Translations under genes and position numbers: made by a program | Shown here: piece after piece, positions 1-11,224 of the stretch | How the letters are laid out: every line of letters starts with the position of its first letter | How positions within the stretch are numbered: the stretch's first letter is position 1 | The notes under the pieces: generated by a model | Databases searched by the model: none | Told to the model about the DNA's origin: nothing | Seen by the model: the letters and a program-made list of their open reading frames with translations, nothing else | From: Dromiciops gliroides | Taxonomy: Eukaryota; Chordata; Mammalia; Microbiotheria; Microbiotheriidae | Length of the DNA: 64,000 nucleotides | Direction of reading: 5' to 3' | Assembly: GCF_019393635.1 (NCBI RefSeq) | Contig: NC_057862.1 | Span: 417,863,669-417,927,668 of the forward strand

Positions 1-330
1 CCAATTAATGTGTTCCCCATTATCAATCAGAATCAGATGAATTCCAGTAGCTTTTACAAAAGGAATTTACTGAGAAGGGTTAGCAAGAACAGTAGTTATA
101 AAATATGCCCCCCCAAAAAAACCTGGGGTCACACTCTCTCTTTGCACACACAAGGTCATTGTTTGTCCTTTGTTCTAGAAGAGGACCATGACATTGGGAG
201 GTGATGTCATGACTTTGCAGTGAATTGGATTTAAGTGAAGGAGGGCTGTGCAAAGTCACCAACCTCACTGCCACCTGGATCCAGTGGCAAGATATATATT
301 GGGAAAACTGGAGATGGCACTGGATGTTTA
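1..330. other. Non-coding stretch, nothing recognised
   Basis: No recognisable gene, RNA or repeat was seen here. Short open frames exist on both strands but have no family likeness and overlap each other, as expected by chance. Confidence 0.5.
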
Positions 331-453
331 AGGCAATTGGGGTTAAGTGGCTTGCCCAGGGTCACACAGCTAGTAAGCATCTGAGGTGAGATTTGGACTC
401 AGGTCCTCCCAAGTTCAGGACCAGTATTCTATCCACTGGGCCACCTACCTGCC
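331..453 (-). mobile_element. Short tRNA-derived marsupial SINE (WSINE1-like)
   Basis: Antisense copy of the abundant short SINE of this window: 'aggcaattggggttaagtgg', 'gcccagggtcacacagctag' and 'ccactgggccacctacctgcc' lie in the expected order. The T-rich tail is missing or eroded, and the copy differs from the others at many places, so it is one of the older copies. Confidence 0.85.
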
Positions 454-960
454 TGAGACTCAAACTTATAATAAATAATGAGGTACACATGTAGAGAGAA
501 CATATGATGTAGGGGCACCTCACAACTGCTAGTTACTGCAATTTATTTCTCCCTTTGTTGAGTACTCATGAGGTTCCTCCTAAGAGTAGCTCTCTGCTGG
601 GTCCTGAGAATTGGTGTCTTCCCAGAGTTGGGAACTGGCTCCCTGAAGCTGACACCATTGCCTTCCATATCCTTCTGCAGGCACTTCCTCCGTCATTGGC
701 CACTCCCTATCCAGAGGCTGCTACTACTGCTTCTGGTCACAGGGGGCACATCTCCTGAACTTGCAAGGGCACCTGGACACTCTCCACTTGGAATCCTAAT
801 TCACCTCAGATTATGAAAGAATAAAGAGAAAATAAACTGCTGTACCCTTTGCCCACTGACACAAAGCAACTGGCTGGGTGGTGGGCAGATGCCCTTTTCC
901 TACCTGGCAGCCAACATAAGTCACTTCCTTATAACTTCAGACTAAACCACTCAAATGAAT
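454..960. other. Non-coding stretch, nothing recognised
   Basis: Overlapping open frames of 67 and 82 codons occur at 555-816, but in two frames of the same DNA and with no recognisable domain. I treat them as chance. No repeat family was identified. Confidence 0.45.
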
Positions 961-1200
961 TTAGTCTTTACAAGATTCAGTGTGGTACTTTGGAAAGAGC
1001 ACTAGACCCAGAGGCTAGAAGACTTGTGGTTAAATGTAGCTGGCTAAGTGTCAAAAGTAGGATGCTTCCTAGTCTATAAAATGGGGACAATGATACCTAT
1101 AGCACTTATCTCACAGACAAATATGTTTGCAAGGCACTTTCCACACCTAAAATATATTTGCAAAGCATTTCACAAACCTTAAAGCTATGTGAATGTCAGC
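961..1200 (+). mobile_element. MIR/CORE-SINE, degraded
   Basis: Keeps the order of a MIR-type CORE-SINE: 'ggaaagagcactagaccc', then 'aaaatggggacaatgatacc', then 'cacttatctcacag'. The core is partly lost. Old copy by divergence. Confidence 0.65.
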
Positions 1201-1419
1201 CAAATGTCAGAATGTTATTAATAACAATATATTAATTGCTACATTTTGCTGACCATTTCTTAGTCTTCATTCTACAATACTTGATCTCTTTGCAGTTTGT
1301 GACCTTTCAACCAACCCCTCTTCCTATATATTTTCTCTTCCTTTAGTTTCCATGGCATTGTGTTTTTGGGGGGTTGTTTTGGTTTTTTGTTTCTTGTCCT
1401 ACCCCTTTTTTCCCCTAAA

Positions 1420-1660
1420 GGCAACTCAGTGGCACAGTGCTGAGCCTAGATCCAGGAAAACTTGAGTTCAAATTCAGCCTTAGATACTCTCTGTATGACC
1501 CTGGGTAAGTCACTTAACCATTACTTCCGTTTTCTCAACTTTAAAATGGAGAAAATAAGAGCACCTACCTCCCAGGGTTACTGTGAGAATCAAATGAAAT
1601 AATAATTGTAAGACACTTAGTATAATACCCGGCACATGGTAAGTGCTGAATAAATGTTTC
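1420..1660 (+). mobile_element. MIR/CORE-SINE, nearly full length
   Basis: A tRNA-like head ('ggcaactcagtggcacagtg', box B-like 'gagttcaaattc') is followed by the CORE block ('tgaccctgggtaagtcactt'), 'ttaaaatggagaaaataaga', 'cacctacctcccagggttac' and the end 'cacatggtaagtgctgaata'. This is the full part order of a MIR-like CORE-SINE. Confidence 0.85.
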
Positions 1661-1664
1661 CTTC

Positions 1665-2885
1665 CTTCCTTTCTCCTGTCAGATTATAATTCATCTATTG
1701 TTCTCTATGATTATTTTCTCAAGCTCTGTCCTGGTCCCTTTTTTTCTCCTTATCCTCCTATCCTTGGTGACCTCATCTGCCCTCGTAGGTTCAATTATTT
1801 TTTCCTTGTTGGTGACTCCCAAATTTACATATCCAAAATTAATCTTTCTCCTCAACTCTATTTCCAAGTCACCACCTAATTGTTGGATATTTCTTCCTAA
1901 ATGTCCCATTAATGTCTCAAACTCAATATAGCTAAAACAAAATTCATTATTTTCCTCCTTAAACCACCCCCATCCCAAGCTTCTCACCATCTTTTCCATT
2001 GCCAAGGTTCATAATTTGGGACCCAGGCTTGGTTCTTTTGTCTAACTATCCATATCCAGTCACTTGCCAAGTCCTCCTAACTCTCTACCTCCCCAGCATT
2101 TCTTGCATCTATCCCCTTCTCTCCATTTATCTGGTCACTACCATCCTTCATGTCCTCATCATCGTTTTTCCTGGCTTACTGCAGTATCTTCTATTTTGGT
2201 TCCCAGCTCCCAGGTTTTCTCTTCTCCAATACATTTTCCACATAGCTGTCAAAATAATAGCTCTGAGTAAGAAATATGTCTGACCATGTTATTCCTTTAA
2301 TTTTTCAGTGGCTCCCTATTGCCTCTGGATAAAATGCAAACTTCTGTTTGACATTTAAAGCCCTCCACAATCTGACTCTATCTTACCTTTCCAGACTTAT
2401 TTAATATTAATTTTATTCACTCTATGGTCCAGTCTAATTGGCATACTAGCTATTCCCCATATTTAGGTTTCTATCTCCTGTCTCCACGCTTATGCAAAGA
2501 CTGTCCCTCCCCTCCCCTATTTCTGGAATACATTATCTTTACCACCTCTTGAAATCCTTTGCTTCCTGCATGATTCAGCATAGGTATTACCCCCCTACAC
2601 AAAGCCTCCCTTGATTCTCCCACTTGTATGAATAAGGAATCAGGAAAATCATCATTCCTTGGAACAAAAATTATAAAGTAAGTTGGAATAAAAATTCCTA
2701 AACAATAAATCTCAAAGTCAGTGACAAGAATTGGCTGCAATGCCCTGTTTACTAAGCTGAAACCTCAACCCTCAGATAGGAATGCATGTGTACATACATG
2801 CATGTTTGTGTGTGCTCAAGCCTAGCATAGGACCTTGAATACAATAGGTACTTAGGAAATGTTTGCTAAATTAATTGACTTGGAT
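1665..2885 (+). mobile_element. L2 LINE, 3' part of ORF2 and 3' end, degraded
   Basis: The block follows the 3' half of the mammalian L2 retrotransposon: 'aatgtctcaaactcaatata', 'cagtggctccctattgcctc', 'tttaaagccctccacaatct', 'caaagcctcccttgattctc', and the 3' terminus 'acaataggtacttaggaaat' near 2,840. L2 encodes an endonuclease/reverse-transcriptase protein, and this copy has only broken frames of it. The region 2,650-2,815 is poorly conserved. Open frames of 78-104 codons here are fragments or shadows of the LINE frame. Confidence 0.8.
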
Positions 2886-3694
2886 TCTGCTTTTATGTCT
2901 ACAGTCAGTTGTGTGTGAGCATGTGAGCATGTTTTCCCCAGAAAACTTCTGTAATACTAAGCAGAATTAGTTTTGTGAAATCAAGAATGATTCCATCTGA
3001 TTGGATGGTTTTGAAATAAACCCTTGCAGGTAGACTTCTCAGTATCTTTGGACCCAGTGAAGGGCTGGTGGGTACAATTAACTGGGTACTTAGTTATGCT
3101 CAGAAAAGCTAATTTGATAGATAAATAATGGAGATTAGTTTCTTCTAAAAAGCACAAAGGGAGCCCTATCCATCTTTCTTGTTCATATTCTAAAGGTTAT
3201 TGCCTTTCAGGAGGAGACAATGAGACACAAACTGTTCCTTGTTAAATAAGAAGCTAGCCAGGCTCCCATAGTCTCCTCCAAGCTGTTTTTGTGGGATCTG
3301 AGCACTTCTATCATCTTTCCTTGGCATGAACATAGGACTCAGTCCTGAGGATAGTTGCAGTTTCTAGTTTTTTCCCTCTGACATTATCATTCTCAAGAAG
3401 CAAAGGGGTCTTCTGGGAATGGGGATAAAGGGACATTGTGAGCGCCCTATTGACCAACCACTGGAGGTTCAGGTATGAAAGCAGATGTGATGGATGTTCT
3501 CTACTTACCCTGAACAAGGTGGTTCTCCAGGGCTCACCAACCAAGTTAAAGACAAACCATCATCCTTCAAGCAAAGCCCAGAAACTTTCAAGACTTAACA
3601 AGGACAGCTTTCAACATCAACCAAAACCTGGTTAAAATAACCTTTGAAGCTAAAAACAAAATCCATCTGATTCAATATTATGAAAGTCTGTGTG
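2886..3694. other. Non-coding stretch, nothing recognised
   Basis: No gene, RNA or clear repeat was recognised. Two opposed open frames of 77 and 65 codons overlap at 3,311-3,635 and look like chance. Confidence 0.45.
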
Positions 3695-4080
3695 GAATTC
3701 AATCCAGTTTAATGAATAATTGTTATGCATTTCTTGGGTATAGATTTCAGTGTCAGGTATTGGGCAAGATAGAGACAAAGTTTAGATAAAACATGGTCCC
3801 AAACCTCAAAGAGCATACAGGCTAGTAGTCATGGAACATTGCAAAAATAACTGTACTGTGCACTGTTACATAAGTGAGTCAGAGAGATACAAAATAAGGT
3901 GCTAGATGAGATCCAAGTGGAAAGGTCATGATTGATATTGATGTAGGATGATTTCATAGAGAAGGGAGTCCTTGTGTTAGCCCTTAAAGGAAAGGTAAGA
4001 GAACAGGGTGGACACTCTAGGCATAAAAAAAGGTGTAACTAAAGACACAGAGATAGGAAAGCAGTGTGTACACCGAGTGC
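3695..4080 (-). mobile_element. L2 LINE fragment, antisense
   Basis: Reads as the reverse complement of the L2 3' region: 'tcaggtattgggcaagatag', 'gtcccaaacctcaaagagca' (the 'ctcaaggagctcac' block of L2), then 'gggtggacactctaggcata'. Heavily diverged. Confidence 0.6.
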
Positions 4081-4081
4081 A

Positions 4082-4225
4082 CAGGTTCTTATTTTAAGTC
4101 CTTCCAAGCAGCTTCTATTACAGACAGCCTGGTCTCTCATCTGGGCACTACCTTGTGAAGGTGTTAATTTTTATACCCATTTTATAGGCAGGAAAGCTAA
4201 GGTATAGAAGTCAATTTGCAAAGAC
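4082..4225 (-). mobile_element. MIR-like fragment, antisense
   Basis: 'accttgtgaaggtgttaatt' and 'cccattttataggcaggaaa' match the antisense 3' half of MIR (the 'cccattttacagatgaggaa' block). Confidence 0.5.
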
Positions 4226-4525
4226 TTAAAAAAACCACAGGCACTGCTATACAGTCTTGGCATGCCCACCAAGTACTCTATTTTCCAGACTCCATGTTTC
4301 CTATTTTGGTATGTCTCATGTTCCAAAAATATAATCTCTGTTGATAGTAGATTTATTGAGAATGTAGATAGCAGCTCATAATCTGCTTATTTTCTGTCCA
4401 AAAATCTGTTCACTTATTGCCTATCTCTCCTCTTAGTACTATTAGGCATTTTTTGAATAACACATTTGTTATGAGATGCAAAAAAGTAGACTTAAGTAAT
4501 TAGAGCTTTGCAAATTAAAAAAAAG

Positions 4526-4551
4526 CTGTGTGTGTGTGTGTGTGCATGCAC

Positions 4552-4615
<64 letters not shown>
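4526..4615. repeat. Compound microsatellite (GT)n-(GA)n
   Basis: About nine GT units (4,526-4,544), a short spacer, then an uninterrupted (GA)n of about 31 units (4,554-4,615). The length and purity suggest a polymorphic locus. The GA part is a polypurine tract. Confidence 0.97.
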
Positions 4616-4618
<3 letters not shown>

Positions 4619-5914
4619 TATTGGGCAAGTCAAAGACAAGTTACCCACTGGGTTTATGTAAGGAAATAGAATTCTGTACGCTAACTCTTAGGTAAGTCAC
4701 AGATAATTCCCAGTAATTCTTCACATTTCTGTTCTTATCCTTTCTGATGTTTCATATATCCATGATCTCATCAGTATGGGTATTAACAGTCTCCATGTGT
4801 TCCAATCCTGTGCAATTCTTGTCCATGTCTTACCTTAAATCTTCCATAGAGGATCTATGCAATACACTAGAAATCTTCCTCTGTTTTTTATTTTTGAAGA
4901 ATCTCAGAATAACAAGGTGCTAACCTAATAATGTATAATGTTCACTCACTGCTTCATGGCATTGTACATGATCACAGCCAAGCCCACTTCACAGGGTCAT
5001 GGATATCGATCAACATGCAATCTCCATCCCATCCCATTTCACAGAACTGTGGTGAGAAGGAGCTGTGATCATAAATATGAGAGCACTTTGTAAACTATGA
5101 CAAACTAGATATATGTGTAATAGTTGTACCTGGCACAGTGCAGTATGAAGGAATGAAAGGATTAAAGACCATGTTGGATGTGTTAAGGACAGCTACATCT
5201 CACTTGGCTCAAATCCCGATCAGAAACTTGTTTTCCCTGGGAGCCTACAAGGATGGGACACCCAGTTCCCTACTTTTATACTCACTGGCTACTTGAATCA
5301 AAGACAACTTTCAGGGAAAGAAATGGAAAAAATCTATAGATAGTATAATTTGGCAACAAGTAATTCACCATAATGCCCCCTCTTTGCCCACAGAGCCCCC
5401 CAAGATCCCACAAGGAGCATTTTTCAGGATCACCTGCATCATTGGCACCCAGAACCTTCATATATTTGGTTCTCCATCTGTTGTCATGCCTAGGAGGGTC
5501 AACTTTGTTGGTTCCATGAGTCTGCTAGAGACCGGTTTCACCATTACACTTGCTTTGTTCTCTGTTCCCCATCAGGTATCATGTACATGTCTCTTCTTCT
5601 CATTCCAAATACCTACTTTTTGTAACCTCTGTTGCTACTCCCTTCCCCCTTTCCTTGAGCACCTCCATAAGAAGGAGAGCAGGGAATCTAAAGGAAGGAT
5701 TTCTAAAGCCATTTCAGACTTTGTTGAATTTATGATCCTCAGTTGCCTCTCTCCATAGATAAAGAGTTAGGGAGAAGATTAGAGTATGGGGAAAAAAACA
5801 AGCCTTAGAAATACTTGTGGGAGACATGTATCCACAGATTCCCTTTCCATTGGGCTCAGATAGTTTGCCTCAGACTAAGTTTCAACAGCTTTTTGGAGGT
5901 TTCACTGAGCTAAT
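4616..5914. other. Non-coding stretch, nothing recognised
   Basis: The longest open frame is 124 codons at 5,384-5,758 (+). It begins at an ATG, but its protein shows no recognised domain and no splice context was identified. No repeat family was assigned with confidence. Confidence 0.4.
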
Positions 5915-6352
5915 AAAGCAGTTAGGTGGCATGGTGGGTAGAGCACTGGACCTGGAGTTAGGAAGATCTGAGTTAAAATCTGTTCTCATATACTTACTGG
6001 CTGTGTGGCCCTGGGTAAGTCACTTAACCCCTATTTGCCTCGGTTCATTATCTGTAAAATGGGGACACACTGGTGAAGGAAATGACAAACCACTCTGTTA
6101 TCTTTGCCTAGAAAACCTCATGGACTTTGTCATATATCTATATCTATATCTATATCTATATCTATATCTATATCTATATCTATATCTATATCTATATCTA
6201 TATCTATATCTATATCTATATCTATATCTATATCTATATCTATATCTATATCTATATCTATATCTATATCTATATCTATATCTATATCTATATCTATATC
6301 TATATCTATCTATCTATCTATCTATATATATGAAGTCCAACACGACTCAACA
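5915..6352 (+). mobile_element. Mar1-type CORE-SINE split by a hexamer microsatellite
   Basis: Head 'cagttaggtggcatggtggg', box B region 'gagttaaaatc', CORE 'gccctgggtaagtcacttaa', 'tgtaaaatggggacac', then the Bov-B-like 3' tail 'aggaaatgacaaaccactct' ... 'agtccaacacgactcaacaa'. The tail's middle is replaced by a long (TATATC)n array. Mar1 is a marsupial CORE-SINE whose tail comes from a Bov-B/RTE LINE (established knowledge). Confidence 0.85.
6130..6331. repeat. (TATATC)n hexanucleotide microsatellite
   Basis: About 29 nearly pure copies of TATATC, followed by a few TATC units and a short TA run. It lies inside the 3' tail of a Mar1-type SINE. It produces long artificial open frames (YLYLYL, ISISIS, IYIYIY) that are not genes. 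Confidence 0.98.
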
Positions 6353-6419
6353 ACAACAAAAAATTTCAACATCTTTTTGGAAGTTTTGCTGAGCTATCTC
6401 TGATGTTGCCTCTTCTATA

Positions 6420-7610
6420 AATGGTCTCCAAACTTTTTTGATGTGCATCCCCATCAGTAAAAAATGTGTGAGCACGCACCTCTCCCAATATGTATATATT
6501 GTACAAATATTTGTACATTGAATACATGTGTTACTACATGAGCAATTAGGGTCATCATAAAACTTACACAAAAATAGAAATTAAAAAGATAAAATAAGGA
6601 TATAATAATATTTGATCCTAGAGTCAACAGAAAGCCTAGGAGTTTATTGAGTACTGCAGTGACAGGGTCAGACCTACACTTCAGGAAAAATCACTTTGGC
6701 AGCAATGGGTAGGTTGGAAGGGAGAGATGAGTCAGGGAAGCTCTGGTAATAGTTTAGGTGGGAGGGGATGAGGGTGCCTACACTAGGGCAGGGTCTGTGT
6801 GAGTAGAGAGAAGAAGAACAGATGCAAAAGATATTGTGGAATTAGAAAAGATAGTACTTGGTAACTAATTATTTATGGAGATTGAGGAAGAGTGAGAAGT
6901 TGACAAAGAAACTGAGGTTATGAACTGGGTGACAGGAAGATGATAGTGTCCTCAACAAATAAAGAAGATTGGAAAAGGGGTGGGTTTGATAAGAAATACA
7001 ATGTAATGGGATCTTAGAGGCCTATCACAACCCATCCATTCCTGTTCATCCTGTGAGACTCATTCTGTCTCTCCCATAATAAAAAAGGGTGGGATTTTTA
7101 CTCATTGGTCACTGCCAGAGTCCACTCTTTAAGGGGCACCTGCTGCAACCATTGGGTGATCTGGGAGTTGAGTATGATAGGGGGTTAAAGTAATTTTCTT
7201 AATGTTACCTGTGCAGATGCTACTGTGGGTATCCTGATCATGATTAGATAATAATCCCTCAAGAACCTATATCTGGCTCAAAAAATTGGGAGCTTGCATA
7301 GGGAGCAAGGGTAGGATCATAGATCTACAGTGAAAAGGGATCTCAGCAACCATCTAGTCCAAATCCTTTCACAAATTAGTCACCTGAGACCAATATCGTT
7401 AAGTGATTTGCCCAAGGTCATATAGGTAATAAGTGTCAGAGGCAATATATGAACTCAGCTCCTTCAGAGAAAAGGCTTTCCAACCTGTTCCATTATGCCT
7501 TCTAGGTGTGGTTATTTTGGAGACAAGCCCCATCATTAATGATCATCAGGAGGGTAGGATGTGACCCGTCTTCCCATTCTCCCATTGAATGATTCTCTTG
7601 GGAATCTGGG
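6420..7610. repeat. Unit 1 of an old local duplication (contains L2 antisense)
   Basis: This segment resembles 8,923-10,490 in the same order: 'aaacttttttgatgtgcatc' (unit 2 'aaacctttttgatcacatac'), 'agagtcaacag' ('aaagtcaacag'), 'cccatccattcctgttcatc' ('tccatccatgcttattcatc'), 'tcaagaacctatatctggct' ('tgaagaacctagtctggcaa'). Part of it (about 6,610-6,990) is an L2 fragment in antisense ('gcagtgacagggtcagacct', 'aaatcactttggcagcaatg'). Identity by eye is roughly 60-75%. Confidence 0.65.
7320..7500 (-). mobile_element. MIR-like SINE, antisense
   Basis: 'gatctcagcaaccatctagt', 'gttaagtgatttgcccaagg' and 'tcatataggtaataagtgtc' match the antisense core of a MIR-type SINE. Confidence 0.6.
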
Positions 7611-7867
7611 CATGGCCCTAGATTGCACTTTGAAGACTACCGCCTTGTGATTTTAATGCCATGCAATAGTGGAATGGGCCACGTTGGGAGATAGTGAGAT
7701 CTTCCTCATTTTAAATCTTCAAGCAAAGGCTGGATGACCATTTATGTTCTAGTTGCAATTCTTGTTTAGAGACAAATTGGAATAGATGGTCTCAGAAGTC
7801 CCTTACTACTCAAAAATTCTGTAATTCTTTGTTATGTGTGTTTCTGTAGGACTAATTATCAGGAGAG

Positions 7868-8108
7868 TAGGTCAGGTAGGTGTCAGGCCTGGAGTCATGA
7901 AGACCTGAGTTCAAATCTGACCTCAGACACTTAGCGGCTTTGTGACTCTGGGCAAGTCCTATAACCCTGTTTGTCTCAGTTTCCATATCTGTAAAACGAG
8001 CTACAGAAGGCAATGGCAAACTACTCTAGTATCTTTGCCAAGAAACCCTCAAATGGGGTCATGAAGGGGAGGACAAGACTAAAATGATCACACAACAACA
8101 AAAAGGTC
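7868..8108 (+). mobile_element. Mar1-type CORE-SINE, near full length
   Basis: 'ggcctggagtcatgaagacc', 'gagttcaaatctgacctcag', 'tgactctgggcaagtcctat', 'aaggcaatggcaaactactc', 'agtatctttgccaagaaacc' and 'atggggtcatgaaggggagg'. This is the full CORE-SINE plus Bov-B-like tail order, ending in an A/C-rich run 'cacacaacaacaaaaa'. Confidence 0.85.
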
Positions 8109-8540
8109 ATGAATTGGTGTCATCCTCTGAAGTACAACATTTTTCTCACCAAATAAAGGAAATGCCATCAGTTTTAGGATCTGCGGGGATCATGGCTCCT
8201 TAAAAACTCAGTACGTCAAAAATACCACCCATGCTGCCACCTCTGCATTGAGTGAGCATAAGACTAGCATTTCCTGTTTAAATAAAAAGTTCCAGCTTAT
8301 TACAGAGGAGCTAAGAGACTACAGCCACAACTGGGAGATTGAAGTCTGCTGTTTAAATATCAACTGCTCTTTGTGTAAGCACAGTTTCCTAGGATTTCTC
8401 AGCCAATCAGGCTAACCTTGAGGCCTCAACATTATTCCAGAAGTGACTAAGGTGATAGAATTGTAATGGGAGGCGGGGCATGTCATGAATGCATCTCATC
8501 GTATGTAAGCCCCAGCCACTCCCTCCCCCCCCCTCCCCCC
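8109..8540. other. Non-coding stretch, nothing recognised
   Basis: No gene or clear repeat. A C-rich run (8,520-8,540) precedes the next SINE. Confidence 0.45.
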
Positions 8541-8542
8541 AT

Positions 8543-8740
8543 GCACTTCAGTATAATGGAAAGAAAGCTGAATTCAGGTTCAGAGGATCTGAGTTTGAAT
8601 CCTAAATATGCAACTTACCTGCATAACCCTGAAGGAGACACAACCTCTCTGGGCCTCAGCAACCTTATATGTAAAGTGGAGGGTTCAGAATATAGTAGAT
8701 AATGGCCCCTCAGACACCTTCAACTATAAATATGTGATCC
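8543..8740 (+). mobile_element. MIR-like SINE
   Basis: 'acttcagtataatggaaaga', 'gagtttgaatcc', 'ctctctgggcctcagcaacc' and 'ctataaatatgtgatcctat' follow the order of a MIR variant that ends in '...tatgatcctat'. Confidence 0.65.
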
Positions 8741-8772
8741 TATGATCTAAGGAAATCCTCTCAAACCTTTTT

Positions 8773-8922
8773 TTTTTTTTTTTTTGGTGAGGCAATTGGG
8801 GTTAAGTGACTTGCCCAGGGTCACACAGCTAGTAAGTGTTAAGTGTCTGAGCTCGGATTTGAACTCAGGTCCTCCTGACTCCAGGGCCAGTGCTCTATCC
8901 ACTGCACCACCTAGCTGCCCCA
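8773..8922 (-). mobile_element. Short tRNA-derived SINE with target duplication
   Basis: Antisense copy with a T tail at its low-coordinate end and '...ccacctagctgcccc' at the other. It is flanked by direct repeats 'ctctcaaaccttttt' at 8,758-8,772 and 8,923-8,937. It sits at the edge of unit 2 of the local duplication and is absent from unit 1, so it arrived later. Confidence 0.93.
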
Positions 8923-10490
8923 CTCTCAAACCTTTTTGATCACATACCCCATTAATAAAAATGTGTTAAGCCTACATATCTGTATATGTATATTTACTTA
9001 TTTATAAATTGCATATGTGTGGGTACATATGTATATATAGATAGATAGAGATAGAGATATAGGTACTGTTCTACTAACAATTATGGACATTATGAAGCTT
9101 ATGCAAGATAGATATTAAACAGGATGAAATAAAGATAAAATAATATTTTATCACAAAGTCAACAGGGAGACATTTGAGTTGATCTAATGAAGAAGAGGTG
9201 ACATCATCAGGCCTGTCCTTTAGGGAGCTCACTTAGGTAGCTGTATGAAAGATGTGAAGACAGAAATGAAATGATTTAGCGATTGGTCAGATATGTGTGG
9301 TGAGGGAGAGTAAAGAGATGAAGATGAAACTGAGATTGTGAGCCCAGGTGACTGGAAGGATAGGAGTGTTCTCAAAGGCAATAAGGGAATTTTAGAAGAG
9401 GGATACTTTTAGGGGATGTAGGGACCAATTTTAATTGGGGAGTGTTAGCTAGGTGGCTCGCCGCAATATTGGGACAAGGAAGGAGACCGACAGCCTCCCT
9501 CAAAACAGAGCAGGATTTATTTAACAAGAACGAACTTAAAAAACACAAACAGGATCAGTAGGATTAAGGGAAAGGAAATAAAATGGGGAAAGGGAAGTAA
9601 TACAACCTGAATCACACCATGGCCCAGGAATCAGCTGAGAACACACAGAAGCGTCCTGTCACCTTCCAGTTTCAAGCCAGAATCATGGAACAACCTTCCT
9701 TCTTCCCAACAGACCCCAGGCTAACCACATACAGCCCCCAGCCAATTGGCTGGCTGCTCTGACAGTCACATGACTGCCCTCACTGGGCTTCCAATCATTA
9801 TAATTTTGCCAGGCCCATGTAGGCATCTGTGAGTGGTGATGAGGTGAGGGGCCAGCGCCATAGCAACGGCTACAACCAGTGGGTGGAGCACCATGCCATT
9901 TGTGGAGCCCCAGGCCAGTGTGTGCACTGAGGTTTTAAAAAATTCTAGCCAAAAGATGGGGTCATACAAACCTCAAATAACAAATAATTCTTTACAGGGA
10001 GAAAGATGATATGTGATACACCAACTTTTGAGATCCATCCATGCTTATTCATCTTGCGAGGTTTACTCTGTCCCATCCCATGGAAAATTAAAAAAGGCAT
10101 TTGGGGCTCTTACTAATCTGTACCCTAAGCACAGAGCCTTGGGTACTGGCAGCAGCCACTAGATGATCTGGAGAGAAGAGAGTAGGTATGCGGGGTTAGG
10201 GGGTGGGTTCTCAGTGGCATCTGTTTAGTGAGTGTTTCCATAGCAGTTAAATGCCCTGAAGAACCTAGTCTGGCAAGTAGGTAAGGAATTTGGAAACTTG
10301 AACTGTGTGGACTAGTCAAGATAAAGGGAGAATCATAGAAGATAAAGGTAGAGGTGGTTCCATCATGCACAAGTCCCATGGTTGGCTTTCCTGGTAAGTG
10401 TGTTTGACCCATTTTCCCATGTCCTGATTGATTGATTATAGCCCTTAGGGTCAGGTCCATCACTACCATTTTGGAGACCTCTAATATAAG
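8923..10490. repeat. Unit 2 of an old local duplication, split by an LTR fossil
   Basis: Colinear with 6,420-7,610. The offset is about 2.5 kb before the LTR fossil at 9,443-9,982 and about 3.0 kb after it, which fits the LTR having entered after the duplication. An L2 antisense fragment (about 9,150-9,420) lies at the same place as in unit 1. Confidence 0.65.
9443..9982 (-). mobile_element. Probable solo LTR fossil of an endogenous retrovirus
   Basis: Read on the minus strand, the block begins TGTTA and ends TAACA, about 540 bp, with an AATAAA-like poly(A) signal near its 3' end ('ttatttaac' on +) and more GC-rich DNA than its neighbours. This is the shape of a solo LTR. No internal retroviral region was seen. 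I could not match target duplications at its ends. Age: younger than the duplication it interrupts. Confidence 0.5.
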
Positions 10491-10509
10491 GCAACAACAA
10501 TCAGGAGTA

Positions 10510-10720
10510 ATTCAACAGATCATTCATTCAGCAAGTATTTATTAATTGCATTTTCTGTACAGTTTAGATAAGACAACTGCTCTCATAGAGCTTAGTTCTT
10601 GTAGGAAACTAAGACGTAAATACAGGTAACTATAATACACAATATTATATGATAAGTGCATTAAGGAGATGTAGAACAACACACTCTGAGATCTGAGGGG
10701 GGAGGTGAGTAATGAGTTTA
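10510..10720 (-). mobile_element. L2 3'-end fragment, antisense
   Basis: 'attcagcaagtatttattaa' followed by 'actgctctcatagagcttag' matches the antisense L2 3' end ('catttattaagcacc...', 'ctcaaggagctcac'). Confidence 0.55.
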
Positions 10721-10744
10721 CAGAATATTTTTTTCCCATATAAC

Positions 10745-10920
10745 AAACTGCTGTGGTGAAGTGGAAGTCTGGGAATAAAATGTGCATTCTGGTCTCAATT
10801 CTGCCACTAACTTTCTGTGTAAGCTTGGCTAAGTTACTTCCCTTCCATGGGCCTCCTCCATAAATGCAGATATACCAGATGATCTCTAAGGACTCTTAGC
10901 TCTGTCAAGTTACACTTCTA
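10745..10920 (+). mobile_element. MIR-like SINE
   Basis: 'attctgccactaactttctg', 'aagcttggctaagttacttc' and 'aaggactcttagctctgtca' follow a MIR-type order. Confidence 0.6.
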
Positions 10921-11224
10921 GTCCACAAGAAGTCTAGAGAAATGAAGAAATTTCTCCAGCCTTGGTCATCAGACAGGAGAAAGGACTAGACATGTGTCCA
11001 ACTACAATAATGGACCCCACCCCACTACATCTTTCTCAGGGATTTCAATAATGAAGTCAACATAACCATTGCTGTGAAGGGCATGACAATTTACTGCCCT
11101 CTGCCTCTCCTTAGAATCCCTGTAATTCCAAGATGTAGGATTATCTAGGCCGAATTTCTAAAGCTCCTGGTTCTCTCACACCCATCCACATCAACTCTGC
11201 TCTACAATGTCCCTAGCCTACTCT

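Noticed and set aside
5384-5758. 124-codon open frame on the plus strand
   Set aside because: No recognisable domain or splice context; kept only as a note in the stretch entry.
6104-6403. Long open frames of YLYLYL, ISISIS and IYIYIY
   Set aside because: They are translations of the TATATC microsatellite in three frames, not a gene.
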